A stretch of 64,000 nt of DNA, from assembly GCF_002938435.1 (NCBI RefSeq), contig NZ_POQT01000017.1, positions 22,498 through 86,497 on the forward strand, written 5' to 3'. Position numbers and translations under genes: made by a program. Under the pieces are notes generated by a model, which saw only the letters and a list, made by a program, of their open reading frames with translations, did not search any database and was not told where the DNA came from. The DNA is from Blastococcus saxobsidens (GTDB lineage Bacteria; Actinomycetota; Actinomycetes; Mycobacteriales; Geodermatophilaceae). Position 1 is the stretch's first letter. The number at the start of each line of letters is the position of its first letter. Shown one piece after another: positions 18,348 to 27,313 of this stretch.

Positions 18348-18405
18348 AGCGACGCACCCGGGCGGCGCACCGCCGCGGCCGGTCGTTGCTGCCAGGATCG
18401 GGGGC

Positions 18406-19632
18406 GTGGTCGATCCCGGCAGTGCCCCACTGGTCAGCGGCGCGGACGTCGAGGCGGCGGCCGAGCTCCTCGCGGGCGTCGTCCGGCGCACTCCGCTGGA
18501 GCACTCCCGGGGGCTGGCCGACCGCGTCGGTGGGCCCGTGTGGCTCAAGTGCGAGAACCTGCAGCGCACCGGCTCGTTCAAGATCCGCGGCGCCTACAGC
18601 CGCATCGCCCGGCTGACCGACGAGGAGCGGGCCCGCGGTGTCGTGGCCGCCAGCGCCGGCAACCACGCGCAGGGCGTGGCGCTGGCCGCCCGCCTGCTCG
18701 GCACCCGCGCGACCGTCTACATGCCCGAGAGCGCGCCGCTGCCGAAGGTCGCGGCCACCGAGGCCTACGGCGCCCGGATCGAGATGTTCGGCCAGTCGCT
18801 GGCCGAGCCGCTGCTCGCCGCCGCCGACCACGCCGAGCGCACCGGCGCCGTCTTCATCCACCCGTTCGACCACCCCGACGTCATCGCCGGGCAGGGAACC
18901 GTCGGGCTCGAGGTGCTCGAGCAGTGCCCCGAGGTGGCCACGGTGCTGGTGTGCGCCGGGGGCGGGGGACTGGTCTCGGGGATGGCCGCGGCGGTCAAGG
19001 CCCGCCGCCCCGACGTCCGCGTGGTGGCGGTGCAGGCGGAGGAGGCGGCGGCGTTCCCGGGGTCGCTGGCCGCCGGCCGGCCGCTGGCGCTGGAGTCCAT
19101 GTCCACCATGGCCGACGGGATCGCCGTCCCCCGGCCCACCGACCTCACGTTCGCGCACGTGCAGGGCCTCGTCGACGAGGTGCGCACGGTCAGCGAGGAG
19201 GAGCTCTCCCGGGCGCTGCTGTTCTGCCTGGAGCGGGCCAAGCTGGTCGTGGAGCCGGCCGGGGTGGCCGCCGTCGCGGCGGTCCTGGCCGACCCGACCG
19301 CCTTCGCGCCGCCGGTGGTCGCGGTGCTCTCCGGCGGCAACATCGACCCGGTGCTGCTGCTCAAGGTGGTGCAGCACGGCATGGCCGCGGCCGGGCGGTA
19401 CCTGTCGCTGCGGTTGCAGGTGCCCGACCGCCCGGGCTCGCTGGCCGCCGTCCTGGCGGAGCTGGCCGCGGTGGGCGCCAACGTGCTGGAGGTCGAGCAC
19501 GAGCGGACGACGGCCCGGCTCGGCGTCGGCGAGGTCGAGGTCTTCGTGGTGCTGGAGACCCGGGGCCCGGTGCACGCCGGGGAGGTCATCGCCGCGCTGC
19601 GCCGCGGGGGCTACGCCGTCACGACGGAGTGA
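18406..19632 (+). CDS. ilvA: Threonine ammonia-lyase with ACT domain
   Basis: PLP enzyme that deaminates threonine to 2-oxobutanoate, the first step of isoleucine synthesis. 408 residues. The PLP lysine is K59 in GSFKIRGAY. ASAGNHAQGVALAA is the substrate loop, and VLVCAGGGGLVSG binds the phosphate. The C-terminal 80 residues form one ACT domain (LRLQVPDRPGSLAAVLAELA), shorter than the double domain of E. coli IlvA. That architecture is shared by catabolic-type enzymes, so allosteric control is unclear. The GTG at 18406 is the first start consistent with the family N-terminus. Confidence 0.93.
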   Translation: MVDPGSAPLVSGADVEAAAELLAGVVRRTPLEHSRGLADRVGGPVWLKCENLQRTGSFKIRGAYSRIARLTDEERARGVVAASAGNHAQGVALAARLLGTRATVYMPESAPLPKVAATEAYGARIEMFGQSLAEPLLAAADHAERTGAVFIHPFDHPDVIAGQGTVGLEVLEQCPEVATVLVCAGGGGLVSGMAAAVKARRPDVRVVAVQAEEAAAFPGSLAAGRPLALESMSTMADGIAVPRPTDLTFAHVQGLVDEVRTVSEEELSRALLFCLERAKLVVEPAGVAAVAAVLADPTAFAPPVVAVLSGGNIDPVLLLKVVQHGMAAAGRYLSLRLQVPDRPGSLAAVLAELAAVGANVLEVEHERTTARLGVGEVEVFVVLETRGPVHAGEVIAALRRGGYAVTTE

Positions 19633-19749
19633 GCGGTCCCCGGCGCCGATGAGTTCCGGTCGCCGGGGCTGTCCTGGCTTCCGTGGAACTTCTCGAGGAG
19701 TTGTCGAGCCGGCCGGAAAAAGCGGTCGGGAACTGTCACCGTCGACGCC

Positions 19750-19755
19750 TAGCGT
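19750..19755 (+). promoter_or_regulatory. Candidate -10 element of the ABC exporter operon
   Basis: TAGCGT ends seven bases before the ATG at 19763. No ribosome site is present, so a leaderless transcript is likely. No repressor gene or clear palindrome is next to it. Confidence 0.45.
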
Positions 19756-19762
19756 GGCCGTC

Positions 19763-20773
19763 ATGACCGTCATGACCGACGCGATCGTCGTCGAGGGGTT
19801 GGCGAAGCGCTTCGGCGTCACCACCGCCCTCGACGGAGTGGATCTGACCGTGGCCGAGGGCTCGGTGCTCGGGCTCCTCGGCCCGAACGGCGCGGGGAAG
19901 ACGACGGTGGTGCGGATCCTCACCACGTTGCTCCTCGCCGACGCGGGACGGGCCGAGGTGCTCGGGCTGGACGTGGTGCGCGACGCCGATGCGGTGCGCG
20001 CGTCCATCGGCCTCACCGGCCAGTACGCCGCGGTCGACGAGTACCTGACCGGCTTCGAGAACCTCGAGATGGTGGGGCGCCTCTACCACCTGCCCAAGGC
20101 GGAGGCCCGGTCCCGGGCCGGCGAGCTGCTGGAACGGTTCGACCTGTCCGGCGCGGCCGATCGGCCGGCCAAGACGTACTCCGGGGGCATGCGCCGGCGG
20201 CTGGACATCGCCGCCTCGCTGATCAACCGCCCCCGCATCCTCTTCCTCGACGAGCCGACCACCGGGCTGGACCCGCGCAGCCGGCTGGCCATGTGGGAGT
20301 TCATCGCCGAGCTCGCCGACGGTGGGACGACGATCCTGCTCACCACCCAGTACCTGGAGGAGGCCGACCGGCTGGCCGACCGGATGGTCGTCATCGACCG
20401 CGGCCGGGTCATCGCGCGCGGCACCGGTGACGACCTCAAGGCGCAGGTCGGTGGGCAGCGGCTGGAGTTCACGCTGAGCCGGGCCGAGGACCTGACGGAG
20501 GTAGCGGCCCGGCTGCGTCCGCTGGCCTTCGAGGACGCGCGGACCGACGAGCAGACCCGGCGGCTGAGCCTGCCGGTGCACGGCGGCACGGAGCTGCTGG
20601 CCGAGGCACTGCGGCTGCTTGAGGGCAGCGGCGTCGAGGTGCTCGACGTGGGCCTGCGCCGGCCCGACCTCGACGACGTCTTCCTCACCCTGACCGGACA
20701 TGCGGCCGAGGACGTCCCGACCGCCGACGAGACCACGTCCGAGCCGGTGCCCGCCGCAGGAGGGACCCGATGA
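19763..20773 (+). CDS. DrrA-type ABC transporter ATP-binding protein
   Basis: A 336-residue ATPase subunit of an ABC-2 exporter of the daunorubicin-resistance type. Walker A is GPNGAGKTTVV, the Q-loop region is LTGQYAAVDEYLTG, the signature is YSGGMRRRLDIA, and Walker B is ILFLDEPTTGLDPRSR. After about residue 215 there is the DrrA-type C-terminal extension (QRLEFTLSRAEDL). A second ATG at 19772 is possible. Its stop overlaps the permease start by ATGA. It probably energises drug or lipid export; the substrate is unknown. Confidence 0.93.
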   Translation: MTVMTDAIVVEGLAKRFGVTTALDGVDLTVAEGSVLGLLGPNGAGKTTVVRILTTLLLADAGRAEVLGLDVVRDADAVRASIGLTGQYAAVDEYLTGFENLEMVGRLYHLPKAEARSRAGELLERFDLSGAADRPAKTYSGGMRRRLDIAASLINRPRILFLDEPTTGLDPRSRLAMWEFIAELADGGTTILLTTQYLEEADRLADRMVVIDRGRVIARGTGDDLKAQVGGQRLEFTLSRAEDLTEVAARLRPLAFEDARTDEQTRRLSLPVHGGTELLAEALRLLEGSGVEVLDVGLRRPDLDDVFLTLTGHAAEDVPTADETTSEPVPAAGGTR

Positions 20774-21576
20774 CCGCGCTGGCCATGGCCGTCTCCGACA
20801 GCCTGACGATCACCCGCCGCAACCTGATCAAGGTCAAGCGGGTGCCGGACCTGATCGTCTTCGCGACGCTCTCGCCGATCATGTTCGTGCTGCTGTTCCG
20901 CTACGTCTTCGGCAGCGCGATCCCCGTGCCCGGCGGCCTCAGCTACGCCGAGTTCCTGCTGCCCGGGATCTTCGCCCAGACCGTGGTCTTCGGCAGCACC
21001 ATCACCGGCGCCAGCCTGGCCGAGGACCTCCAGAAGGGCCTGATCGACCGCTTCCGGTCCCTGCCGATGGCGCGGTCGGCGGTGCTGGTCGGGCGCACCG
21101 TCGCCGATCTGCTGCTCAACGTCCTCACCATCGCCGTCATGATGATCACCGGCTTCGTGGTCGGGTGGCGGATCAACACCTCCATCGGGGAGGCGGTCCT
21201 CGGCGTCCTCCTGCTGCTGACCTTCGCCTACGCGATGTCGTGGGTGATGGCGTTCGTCGGGCTGCTGGTCCGGACGCCGGAGGTGGTGAACAACGCGAGC
21301 TTCATCGTGATCTTCCCGATCACCTTCATCGCCAACACGTTCGTGCCGATCGACAACTTCCCGTCGGTCCTGAAGACGTTCGCGGAGTGGAACCCGGTGT
21401 CGGCGGTGGTTCAGGGCGCCCGGGAGCTGTTCGGCAACGTCGTCCCGGGTGCGCCGGAGCCCAACGGGTGGGCGCTGCAGAACCCGGTGCTGTACGTGTT
21501 CATCTGGGTGGCCGTCTTCCTCGCCGTCTTCGTGCCGCTGGCCGTGCGGACCTACCGCCGGACCGCCAGCCGCTGA
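20770..21576 (+). CDS. ABC-2 type transporter permease (DrrB type)
   Basis: A 268-residue membrane subunit with six predicted helices. The first follows a short cytoplasmic N-terminus and reads DLIVFATLSPIMFVLLF. The family segment EDLQKGLIDRFRSLPMARSAVLVGR lies in the cytoplasmic loop that contacts the ATPase. The conserved ITFIANTFVP and FPSVLKTFAEWNPVS precede the last helix. Start overlaps the ATP-binding gene by ATGA, so the two subunits are made together. No third gene follows. Confidence 0.93.
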   Translation: MTALAMAVSDSLTITRRNLIKVKRVPDLIVFATLSPIMFVLLFRYVFGSAIPVPGGLSYAEFLLPGIFAQTVVFGSTITGASLAEDLQKGLIDRFRSLPMARSAVLVGRTVADLLLNVLTIAVMMITGFVVGWRINTSIGEAVLGVLLLLTFAYAMSWVMAFVGLLVRTPEVVNNASFIVIFPITFIANTFVPIDNFPSVLKTFAEWNPVSAVVQGARELFGNVVPGAPEPNGWALQNPVLYVFIWVAVFLAVFVPLAVRTYRRTASR

Positions 21577-21720
21577 GGGATGCCTCCCCGACCAGCGGTG
21601 CCTGGTCGCACCGAATGGGCCCGATGGACTCCGTGCAGGTGCGACGACGGGGCGCCGCGCGGGTCGACCACGGCTCCTCGCCGCGATGTGACCCGGAGGA
21701 TCACGATGTAATGGGCGACG

Positions 21721-23784
21721 ATGACTGCTGACGACGCCACCACGATGTCCGTCGACAACCCGCTGGCCCGGCCGTCGGAGCTGCCGTTCCGGCTGCCGCC
21801 GTTCGCCGGGATCACCCTCGAGCACTGCCGGGAGGCACTGCTGGCGGGCATGGCCGAGCACCGGCGCGAGGTGGCCGCCATGGTCGCGGACCCCGAGCCG
21901 CCCACCCTCGAGAACACGATCGTCGCGCTGGAGCGGTCGGGGGCGCTGCTCGACCGGGCCTGGTCGGTCTTCGGCAACCTCTCCTCCTCGGTCGCCACGC
22001 CGCGGCTGCGCGAGATCGAGCGGGAGATCGCCCCGCTGGCCGCCGCGCACGACGACGCCCTGCGACTCGACCCGGCCGTCTTCGCCCGGGTCGACGCGGT
22101 GCACGGCGCGCGGCACGAGGCGGGCCTGGACGCCGAGGCGCTGCGCCTCGTCGAGCGGTACCACCTCGACTTCGTGCTGGCCGGCGCCCGGCTCGACGAC
22201 AGCGGGCGTGCCCGGCTGAGCGAGCTCAACCAGGAGCTCTCGGAGCTCTCGACGACGTTCGGGCAGAACCTCCAGCTGGCCACCGAGGCGGCGGCGGTGC
22301 ACGTCACCGACGCGGCGGAGCTCGACGGGCTGGGCGAGGAGGAGATCGCCGCGGCCGCGCGGGCAGCCGGTGACCGCGACTTCGACGGGTACCTGCTCAC
22401 CCTCGTGCTGCCCACCGGCCAGCCGGTCCTGGCGAAGCTGCGGAACCGGGAGCTGCGCCGGCGGGTGTTCGAGGCGTCGGCCGGCCGCGCCTCGACCGGG
22501 GCGTACGACAACGGTCCGGTCGCCGAGCGCATCGCCCGGGTGCGGGCCGAGCGTGCCCGGCTGCTCGGCTTCGACACCCACGCCGACCTCGTGCTGGCCG
22601 ACCAGACCGCCGCGACGACCGGGGCGGTCGACGCGATGCTGGGGTCGATGGTGCCGGCGTCGGTGGCCAACGCCGAGGCCGAGGCCACGATCCTCCGCGA
22701 GGCGGCCGCCCGGGACGGCGTGGAGCTGGCCGCCTGGGACTGGGCGTTCTACAGCGAGCGGGTGCGGGCCGAGCGCTACGCCGTCGACACCACGACGCTG
22801 CGGCCGTACTTCGAGCTGGACCGGGTCCTGGTCGATGGCGTGTTCCACGCCGCCGAGCTGCTCTACGGCTTCCGCTTCACCCCCCGCGCCGACCTGGCCG
22901 GGTACCACCCCGACGTCCGCGTCTGGGAGGTCACCGATTCCCACGGCACCGCGGTGGGGCTGTACCTGGGCGACTTCCTCGCCCGGGACGGCAAGCGGGG
23001 CGGGGCCTGGATGAGCTCCTTCGTCCGGCAGTCCGGCCTGCTGGGCACCCGCCCCGTGGTGGTCAACAACCTCAACGTCTCGCGGGCTCCGCAGGGGCGG
23101 CCGACGCTGCTCACCCTCGACGAGGTGAACACTCTCTTCCACGAGTTCGGCCACGCGCTGCACGGGCTCAGCTCCGCGGTGACCTACCCGCGGTTCTCGG
23201 GCACCAGCGTGCCGCGGGACTTCGTCGAGTTCCCGAGCCAGGTCAACGAGATGTGGGCGATGTGGCCGGAGGTCCTCGCCCACTACGCCCGGCACGTCGA
23301 GACCGGGGAGCCGCTGCCGTCGGCCGTCGTGGAGGCCATCGACGCCGCGCAGCTGTGGGGCGAGGGGTTCGGGACCCTGGAGTACCTGGCCGCCACGCTG
23401 CTCGACCAGGCCTGGCACCGCATCACGCCGGAGACGGAGGTGGGCGACCCGGTGGAGTTCGAGCGGGCCGCGCTGGAGGCCGCCGGTGTGGCCTCGGAGC
23501 TGGTGCCGCCCCGCTACCGCACCACGTACTTCCAGCACGTCTTCGCGGGCGGCTACTCGGCCGGGTACTACTCCTACATCTGGTCGGAGGTGCTCGACGC
23601 CGACACCGTGGAGTGGTTCAAGGAGAACGGCGGCCTGCGCCGGGAGAACGGCGACACGTTCCGGCAGCTGCTGCTCGCCGTCGGCGGGTCGATCGACCCG
23701 CTGGCCGCCTTCCGCGCCGTCCGGGGGCGGGACGCCGACCCGCAGCCGCTGCTCCGGCGGCGCGGCCTCGCACCCGCCACCTGA
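21721..23784 (+). CDS. M3-family metallopeptidase (oligopeptidase A/Dcp type)
   Basis: A 687-residue cytoplasmic zinc peptidase that cleaves short peptides. The zinc motif HEFGHALHG lies near residue 474, with the downstream Glu ligand in PSQVNEMWA. The C-terminal substrate-binding signature is YFQHVFAGGYSAGYYSYIWSE. The N-terminal 300 residues form the long helical part of the family. Length fits the Dcp/OpdA group. It has no signal peptide. It is a single gene with no obvious operon partner; the start has no strong ribosome site. Confidence 0.93.
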   Translation: MTADDATTMSVDNPLARPSELPFRLPPFAGITLEHCREALLAGMAEHRREVAAMVADPEPPTLENTIVALERSGALLDRAWSVFGNLSSSVATPRLREIEREIAPLAAAHDDALRLDPAVFARVDAVHGARHEAGLDAEALRLVERYHLDFVLAGARLDDSGRARLSELNQELSELSTTFGQNLQLATEAAAVHVTDAAELDGLGEEEIAAAARAAGDRDFDGYLLTLVLPTGQPVLAKLRNRELRRRVFEASAGRASTGAYDNGPVAERIARVRAERARLLGFDTHADLVLADQTAATTGAVDAMLGSMVPASVANAEAEATILREAAARDGVELAAWDWAFYSERVRAERYAVDTTTLRPYFELDRVLVDGVFHAAELLYGFRFTPRADLAGYHPDVRVWEVTDSHGTAVGLYLGDFLARDGKRGGAWMSSFVRQSGLLGTRPVVVNNLNVSRAPQGRPTLLTLDEVNTLFHEFGHALHGLSSAVTYPRFSGTSVPRDFVEFPSQVNEMWAMWPEVLAHYARHVETGEPLPSAVVEAIDAAQLWGEGFGTLEYLAATLLDQAWHRITPETEVGDPVEFERAALEAAGVASELVPPRYRTTYFQHVFAGGYSAGYYSYIWSEVLDADTVEWFKENGGLRRENGDTFRQLLLAVGGSIDPLAAFRAVRGRDADPQPLLRRRGLAPAT

Positions 23785-23897
23785 GCGGCTCTGGAAGTGT
23801 TCGCCCGGAGCCGTCTGCAGGACGTGCCGAGCACGAAGGTCACCCCCGAAGCGGCCGGTCGCCAGGCCGGTCGTCCCACTGCACGTGGAGGCAGTCG

Positions 23898-24824
23898 ATG
23901 GACCTCTTCCCGCCGATGCCGTACGCGGCGTGGTCGGACACCCTTGCCACGATCCACCGGTTCGCGCAGGTGGTCGGCCGGGTCCGCCTGCTCCGGAGCC
24001 CGCGGCGCAACCACTGGTGGAACGTGCCCCTGCACCTGACCGGGCGTGGGCTCACGACCCGCCCGATGGGCCTGGAGCCCACGTTCACCGTCGACCTCGA
24101 CCTGCTCGACCACCGGGTCGACGTGAGCACGGTGAGCGGCCGCCGGGCGTCCTTCGGCCTGGTCGGCCGCTCCGTGGCCGACTTCCACGGCGAGCTGCAG
24201 CACGCGCTGGCGGCCGTCGGGGTGCACGGCGTGGACATCGCCGGGGCGCGGCCGTTCGACCTGCCCGACGCCGACCGGCCGTTCGCCGAGGACACCGAGC
24301 ACGCGAGCTACGACCCGGCGGCGGTGACCCGGTACTGGCAGGTGCTCAGCCAGGTCAACGTGGTCCTCGAGGAGTTCGCCGGCCGGTTCTCCGGCAAGAC
24401 CAGCCCGGTGCACCACTTCTGGCACACCTTCGACATCGCGGTCACCCGGTTCTCCGACCGGGTCGTCCGGCCGGCCGACGGCGCCGACCCCGTGACCCGG
24501 GAGGCGTACTCCCGCGAGGTGGTCAGCTCCGGGTTCTGGTTCGGCGACGCGTCGTTCCCCGAGCCGGCCTTCTACTCCTACACAGCACCTGAACCTGCCG
24601 GGCTGGCCGAGGCGGCCCTGCCGCACGGCGCTACCTGGGTCCCGCGGGGCGGCAGCCACCTGGCCGTCCTGCCCTACGACGCCGCGCGGGCCGCCGGCGA
24701 CCCGAAGGCAGCGGTGCTGGACTTCCTCGAGGCCGCGTACCAGGCGGGGGCCACGCGGGCCGGGTGGGACGTCGAGGGGCTGGCCTGCCACGGCGGGGTG
24801 ACCGACCCCCTGCTCGGGGCCTGA
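23898..24824 (+). CDS. DUF5996 family protein
   Basis: A 308-residue soluble protein of the DUF5996 family, function unknown. Recognisable segments are the N-terminal PYAAWSDTLATIHRFAQVVG, then NHWWNVPLHLTGRGLTT, SPVHHFWHTFDIAVTRFS in the middle, and SGFWFGDASFPEPAFYSYT near the end. The many Trp and His residues are conserved in the family, but no catalytic motif can be named. The ATG at 23898 has GGAG at 23887-23890 as ribosome site. It ends convergent with the RNHCP gene. Confidence 0.85.
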   Translation: MDLFPPMPYAAWSDTLATIHRFAQVVGRVRLLRSPRRNHWWNVPLHLTGRGLTTRPMGLEPTFTVDLDLLDHRVDVSTVSGRRASFGLVGRSVADFHGELQHALAAVGVHGVDIAGARPFDLPDADRPFAEDTEHASYDPAAVTRYWQVLSQVNVVLEEFAGRFSGKTSPVHHFWHTFDIAVTRFSDRVVRPADGADPVTREAYSREVVSSGFWFGDASFPEPAFYSYTAPEPAGLAEAALPHGATWVPRGGSHLAVLPYDAARAAGDPKAAVLDFLEAAYQAGATRAGWDVEGLACHGGVTDPLLGA

Positions 24825-24972
24825 GCCCACGGCCTCGCGACAGCCGGCTCTTCTCGCGGTCGGGGACCCGGGCAGGACACGCGCGAGTCCGACCCCGAGC
24901 CGCGGGGTGGTCGGCCGCTGTGCAGGAAGTCGGCGACTTCCACCGTTCGAGGCGACCGAAGGCCATGGGGTC

Positions 24973-25305
24973 TCAGAGCCAGGGGAGCGAGAGCACCAGG
25001 TCGAGGTCGTCGGGGGCGTCGCCGTCGCGGACCAGCCGGTTGGGCTGGCGGTGGCCGCACGCCGTGCAGCGGTGGACCACCTGCCAGCCCTTGCCCGACT
25101 TCTCCACCAGGCCGATCGGCTCCATGGGCTGCCGGCACCCGCTGGCGCGGTCACCGGGCAGCTCGTCGACGTGCAGCGACCACAGGCAGTACGGGCAGTG
25201 GTTGCGGTAGTGCCCGTCGGTGTTCGCCGGTACGGGTGCGGCGCAGTGCACGCACGGGAAGCCGGTGTTCTCCGCCCGCCGGGAGCGGGCGCGCGGTGCC
25301 GTCAC
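24973..25305 (-). CDS. RNHCP domain-containing zinc protein
   Basis: A 110-residue protein of the RNHCP family. It has three Cys pairs: FPCVHCAAPV, the name-giving RNHCPYCLWSLHVD, and HRCTACGHRQPN, plus single Cys at SGCRQPM. Together they look like two zinc ribbons. The GTG at 25305 was chosen because sequence upstream of it is Arg-rich and unlike the family. It lies seven bases after the greA stop on the same strand, so co-transcription with greA is likely. Function is unknown; nucleic acid binding is a guess from the zinc ribbons. Confidence 0.88.
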   Translation of the reverse strand: MTAPRARSRRAENTGFPCVHCAAPVPANTDGHYRNHCPYCLWSLHVDELPGDRASGCRQPMEPIGLVEKSGKGWQVVHRCTACGHRQPNRLVRDGDAPDDLDLVLSLPWL

Positions 25306-25312
25306 CTGACGG

Positions 25313-25816
25313 TCAGGGGACGAACGGCTCGATGCCGACGACCTCGACGGTGATGTCCCGGCCGTTCGGCGCCTGGTACGTGACCTTCTTGCCCGGCTTC
25401 GCACCCATGATCGCCGAGCCGAGCGCCGACTCCGGCGAGTAGACGGTCAGTGCCGTCGTCCCGGCGATCTCGCGGGACCCCAGCAGGAACTTCTCGGTGT
25501 CGTCGTCGCCCTCGAACCGGATGGTGATCACGGTGCCGGTGGCGGCGTGGGTGACCTTCGTGGGCGGCTCGCCCACCTGGGCCTTGCGCAGCAGGTCGGT
25601 GAGCTGGCGGATCCGGCCCTCCTGCTTGCCCTGCTCGTCCTTGGCGGCGTGGTACCCGCCGTTCTCCTTGAGGTCGCCCTCCTCGCGGCGGGCGTTGATC
25701 TCGGCGGCCATGGCCGGGCGGTTCGCCACCAGCTGGTCGAGCTCGGCCTTCAGCCGGTCGTAGGCGTCCTGGGTCAGCCAGATGCCCTGGTCGTGCTCGT
25801 CAGTGGGGGTGGACAC
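25313..25816 (-). CDS. greA: Transcription elongation factor GreA
   Basis: A 167-residue GreA that rescues backtracked RNA polymerase by stimulating transcript cleavage. The N-terminal coiled coil includes TQDAYDRLKAELDQL and the tip acidic residues in REEGDLKENGGYHAAKDEQG. The C-terminal FKBP-like domain includes VTYQAPNGRDITVEVVGI. The GTG at 25816 starts the family-like sequence after a GGAG ribosome site. It is divergent from mca, and a short inverted repeat lies in the shared gap. Confidence 0.96.
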   Translation of the reverse strand: MSTPTDEHDQGIWLTQDAYDRLKAELDQLVANRPAMAAEINARREEGDLKENGGYHAAKDEQGKQEGRIRQLTDLLRKAQVGEPPTKVTHAATGTVITIRFEGDDDTEKFLLGSREIAGTTALTVYSPESALGSAIMGAKPGKKVTYQAPNGRDITVEVVGIEPFVP

Positions 25817-25925
25817 GTGGAGGAACTCCTGGAACTCGGGTAGGCCACCCGGGCGGGCGGCCGTAGGTCGATCCAGCCAAGCTAACACCGCGAAACAGCG
25901 CGATGCAGTCACGCGGCGCGCTGCA

Positions 25926-25952
25926 CCGGATACGAGACGCCAGGGTATCCGG
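25926..25952. promoter_or_regulatory. Inverted repeat between greA and mca
   Basis: Arms ccggatac (25926-25933) and gtatccgg (25945-25952) pair perfectly around an 11-base spacer. It lies 110 bases before each of the two divergent start codons. It could be an operator; no regulator is implied by the neighbours. Confidence 0.4.
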
Positions 25953-26048
25953 TTGTGCCGGACCTCTTGAGACGCCCGACCGGGTGGCCCGCGGAGAGGC
26001 GTCGACCACACCTGACCGGGGTTCCGTCGTCTGCCGGGCCGGGCGAGG

Positions 26049-26054
26049 GACACT
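26049..26054 (+). promoter_or_regulatory. Candidate -10 element of mca
   Basis: GACACT ends six bases before the GTG at 26061. The same hexamer at the same spacing precedes the geranylgeranyl reductase-like gene at 40156. A leaderless transcript is inferred. Confidence 0.4.
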
Positions 26055-26060
26055 GTGCAG

Positions 26061-26948
26061 GTGACCTCAACCGATCGGCTGCGGCTGCTCGCCGTGCACG
26101 CTCATCCGGACGACGAGTCGAGCAAGGGCGCCGCCACGATGGCGAAGTACGTCGCCGAGGGCGTGCGCGTGATGGTGGCGACCGCCACCGGAGGCGAGCG
26201 GGGCTCGGTGCTGAACCCGGCCATGGACCGCCCCGAGGTGTGGGAGCGGCTGCCGCAGATCCGCGTCGAGGAGATGGCGAAGGCCCGCGAGATCCTCGGC
26301 ATCGAGCAGGAGTTCCTCGGCTTCGTGGACTCCGGGCTGCCCGAGGGCGACCCGCTGCCGCCGCTGCCGGAGGGCTGCTTCGCCCTCGTCCCGCTGGAGG
26401 AGGCCGCGGCACCCCTGGTCGCGCTGATCCGCCGGTTCAAGCCGCAGGTGGTCACCACCTACGACGAGCGCGGCGGGTACCCCCACCCGGACCACATCAA
26501 GACCCACGAGATCTCGGTCCACGCCTTCGAGGCCGCCGGTGACCCCGACCGGTACCCCGAGCTCGGCGAGCCGTGGCAGCCGAGCAAGCTCTACTACCAC
26601 ATGAGCTTCACGCTGCCCCGTACGAAGGCGCTGCACGAGGCCATCCTCGCCACCGGGTCCGAGTCGCCCTACGCCGAATGGCTGGCGAACTGGGACCCGG
26701 CTCACGACATCTCCCACCGCGTCACGACCCGCGTCCCGTGCGCCGAGTACTTCCCGGTGCGCGATGCGGCGCTGATCGCGCACGCCACCCAGATCGACCC
26801 GCTCGGGCGCTGGTTCGCCTGCCCGGTGGACACCCAGCAGCAGGTGTGGCCGACCGAGGACTACGAGCTGGCCCGCTCGCTGGTCGACACCGAGACGCCC
26901 GAGGACGACCTGTTCGCCGGAGTCCGCAGTGAGGTGACCGTCCCATGA
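26061..26948 (+). CDS. mca: Mycothiol S-conjugate amidase
   Basis: Zinc amidase that cleaves mycothiol conjugates of toxins to release a mercapturic acid for export. 295 residues. The zinc motif HAHPDDE lies at residues 13-19, followed by GATGG-like ATATGGERGS. YDERGGYPHPDHIKTHE holds the third ligand and the substrate site. Length fits Mca, and the C-terminal segment (RWFACPVDTQQQVWPTEDYE) distinguishes Mca from MshB. GTG 26055 is an alternative start. Presence of mca implies a mycothiol-using cell. Confidence 0.93.
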   Translation: MTSTDRLRLLAVHAHPDDESSKGAATMAKYVAEGVRVMVATATGGERGSVLNPAMDRPEVWERLPQIRVEEMAKAREILGIEQEFLGFVDSGLPEGDPLPPLPEGCFALVPLEEAAAPLVALIRRFKPQVVTTYDERGGYPHPDHIKTHEISVHAFEAAGDPDRYPELGEPWQPSKLYYHMSFTLPRTKALHEAILATGSESPYAEWLANWDPAHDISHRVTTRVPCAEYFPVRDAALIAHATQIDPLGRWFACPVDTQQQVWPTEDYELARSLVDTETPEDDLFAGVRSEVTVP

Positions 26949-27286
26949 GCACGTCCGTGACAGAACTCTTCGCCGTCGCCGTCAACCAACAGCCGGAGGA
27001 CGTCGGCAAGGCCGGCCCGCTCGGCCTGCTGCTGCTGGTGCTGCTGCTCATCGCCGCCGCGCTGCTGGTGCGGTCGATGACCACGCACCTCAAGCGGTTG
27101 CCGCGCAGCTTCGACCCGGTCGACCAGGAGCCGCTCGTCGAGGTTCCCGACGACCTCTCCGAGCTGGACGAGCCCCGGCCGGGGCAGGACGTCCTGGACA
27201 CGCTGCGCCGCGCGCCGCTGGCGATCGAGCCGCCGCGCCCGGACGCCGGCGACGACCGGACGGGTGGGCCCGCCGAGCGCGGGTGA
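26945..27286 (+). CDS. Small membrane protein following mca
   Basis: A 113-residue protein with one membrane helix (GLLLLVLLLIAAALLVRS, about residues 28-45), then the basic KRLPRSFDP segment and an acidic, Pro-rich tail. The start overlaps the mca stop by ATGA, so it is translationally coupled. Actinobacterial mca genes are often followed by such a short protein, but its role is unknown. It could tether a partner at the membrane; this is a guess. Confidence 0.75.
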   Translation: MSTSVTELFAVAVNQQPEDVGKAGPLGLLLLVLLLIAAALLVRSMTTHLKRLPRSFDPVDQEPLVEVPDDLSELDEPRPGQDVLDTLRRAPLAIEPPRPDAGDDRTGGPAERG

Positions 27287-27313
27287 CCCGTCCGGCCGCC
27301 GCCGGGGGATGCC

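Noticed and set aside
20083..23538. Very long open frame on the minus strand opposite the ABC and M3 genes
   Set aside because: Its translation is Arg/His/Gly-rich with no motif, whereas the plus strand encodes a full ABC pair and an M3 peptidase.
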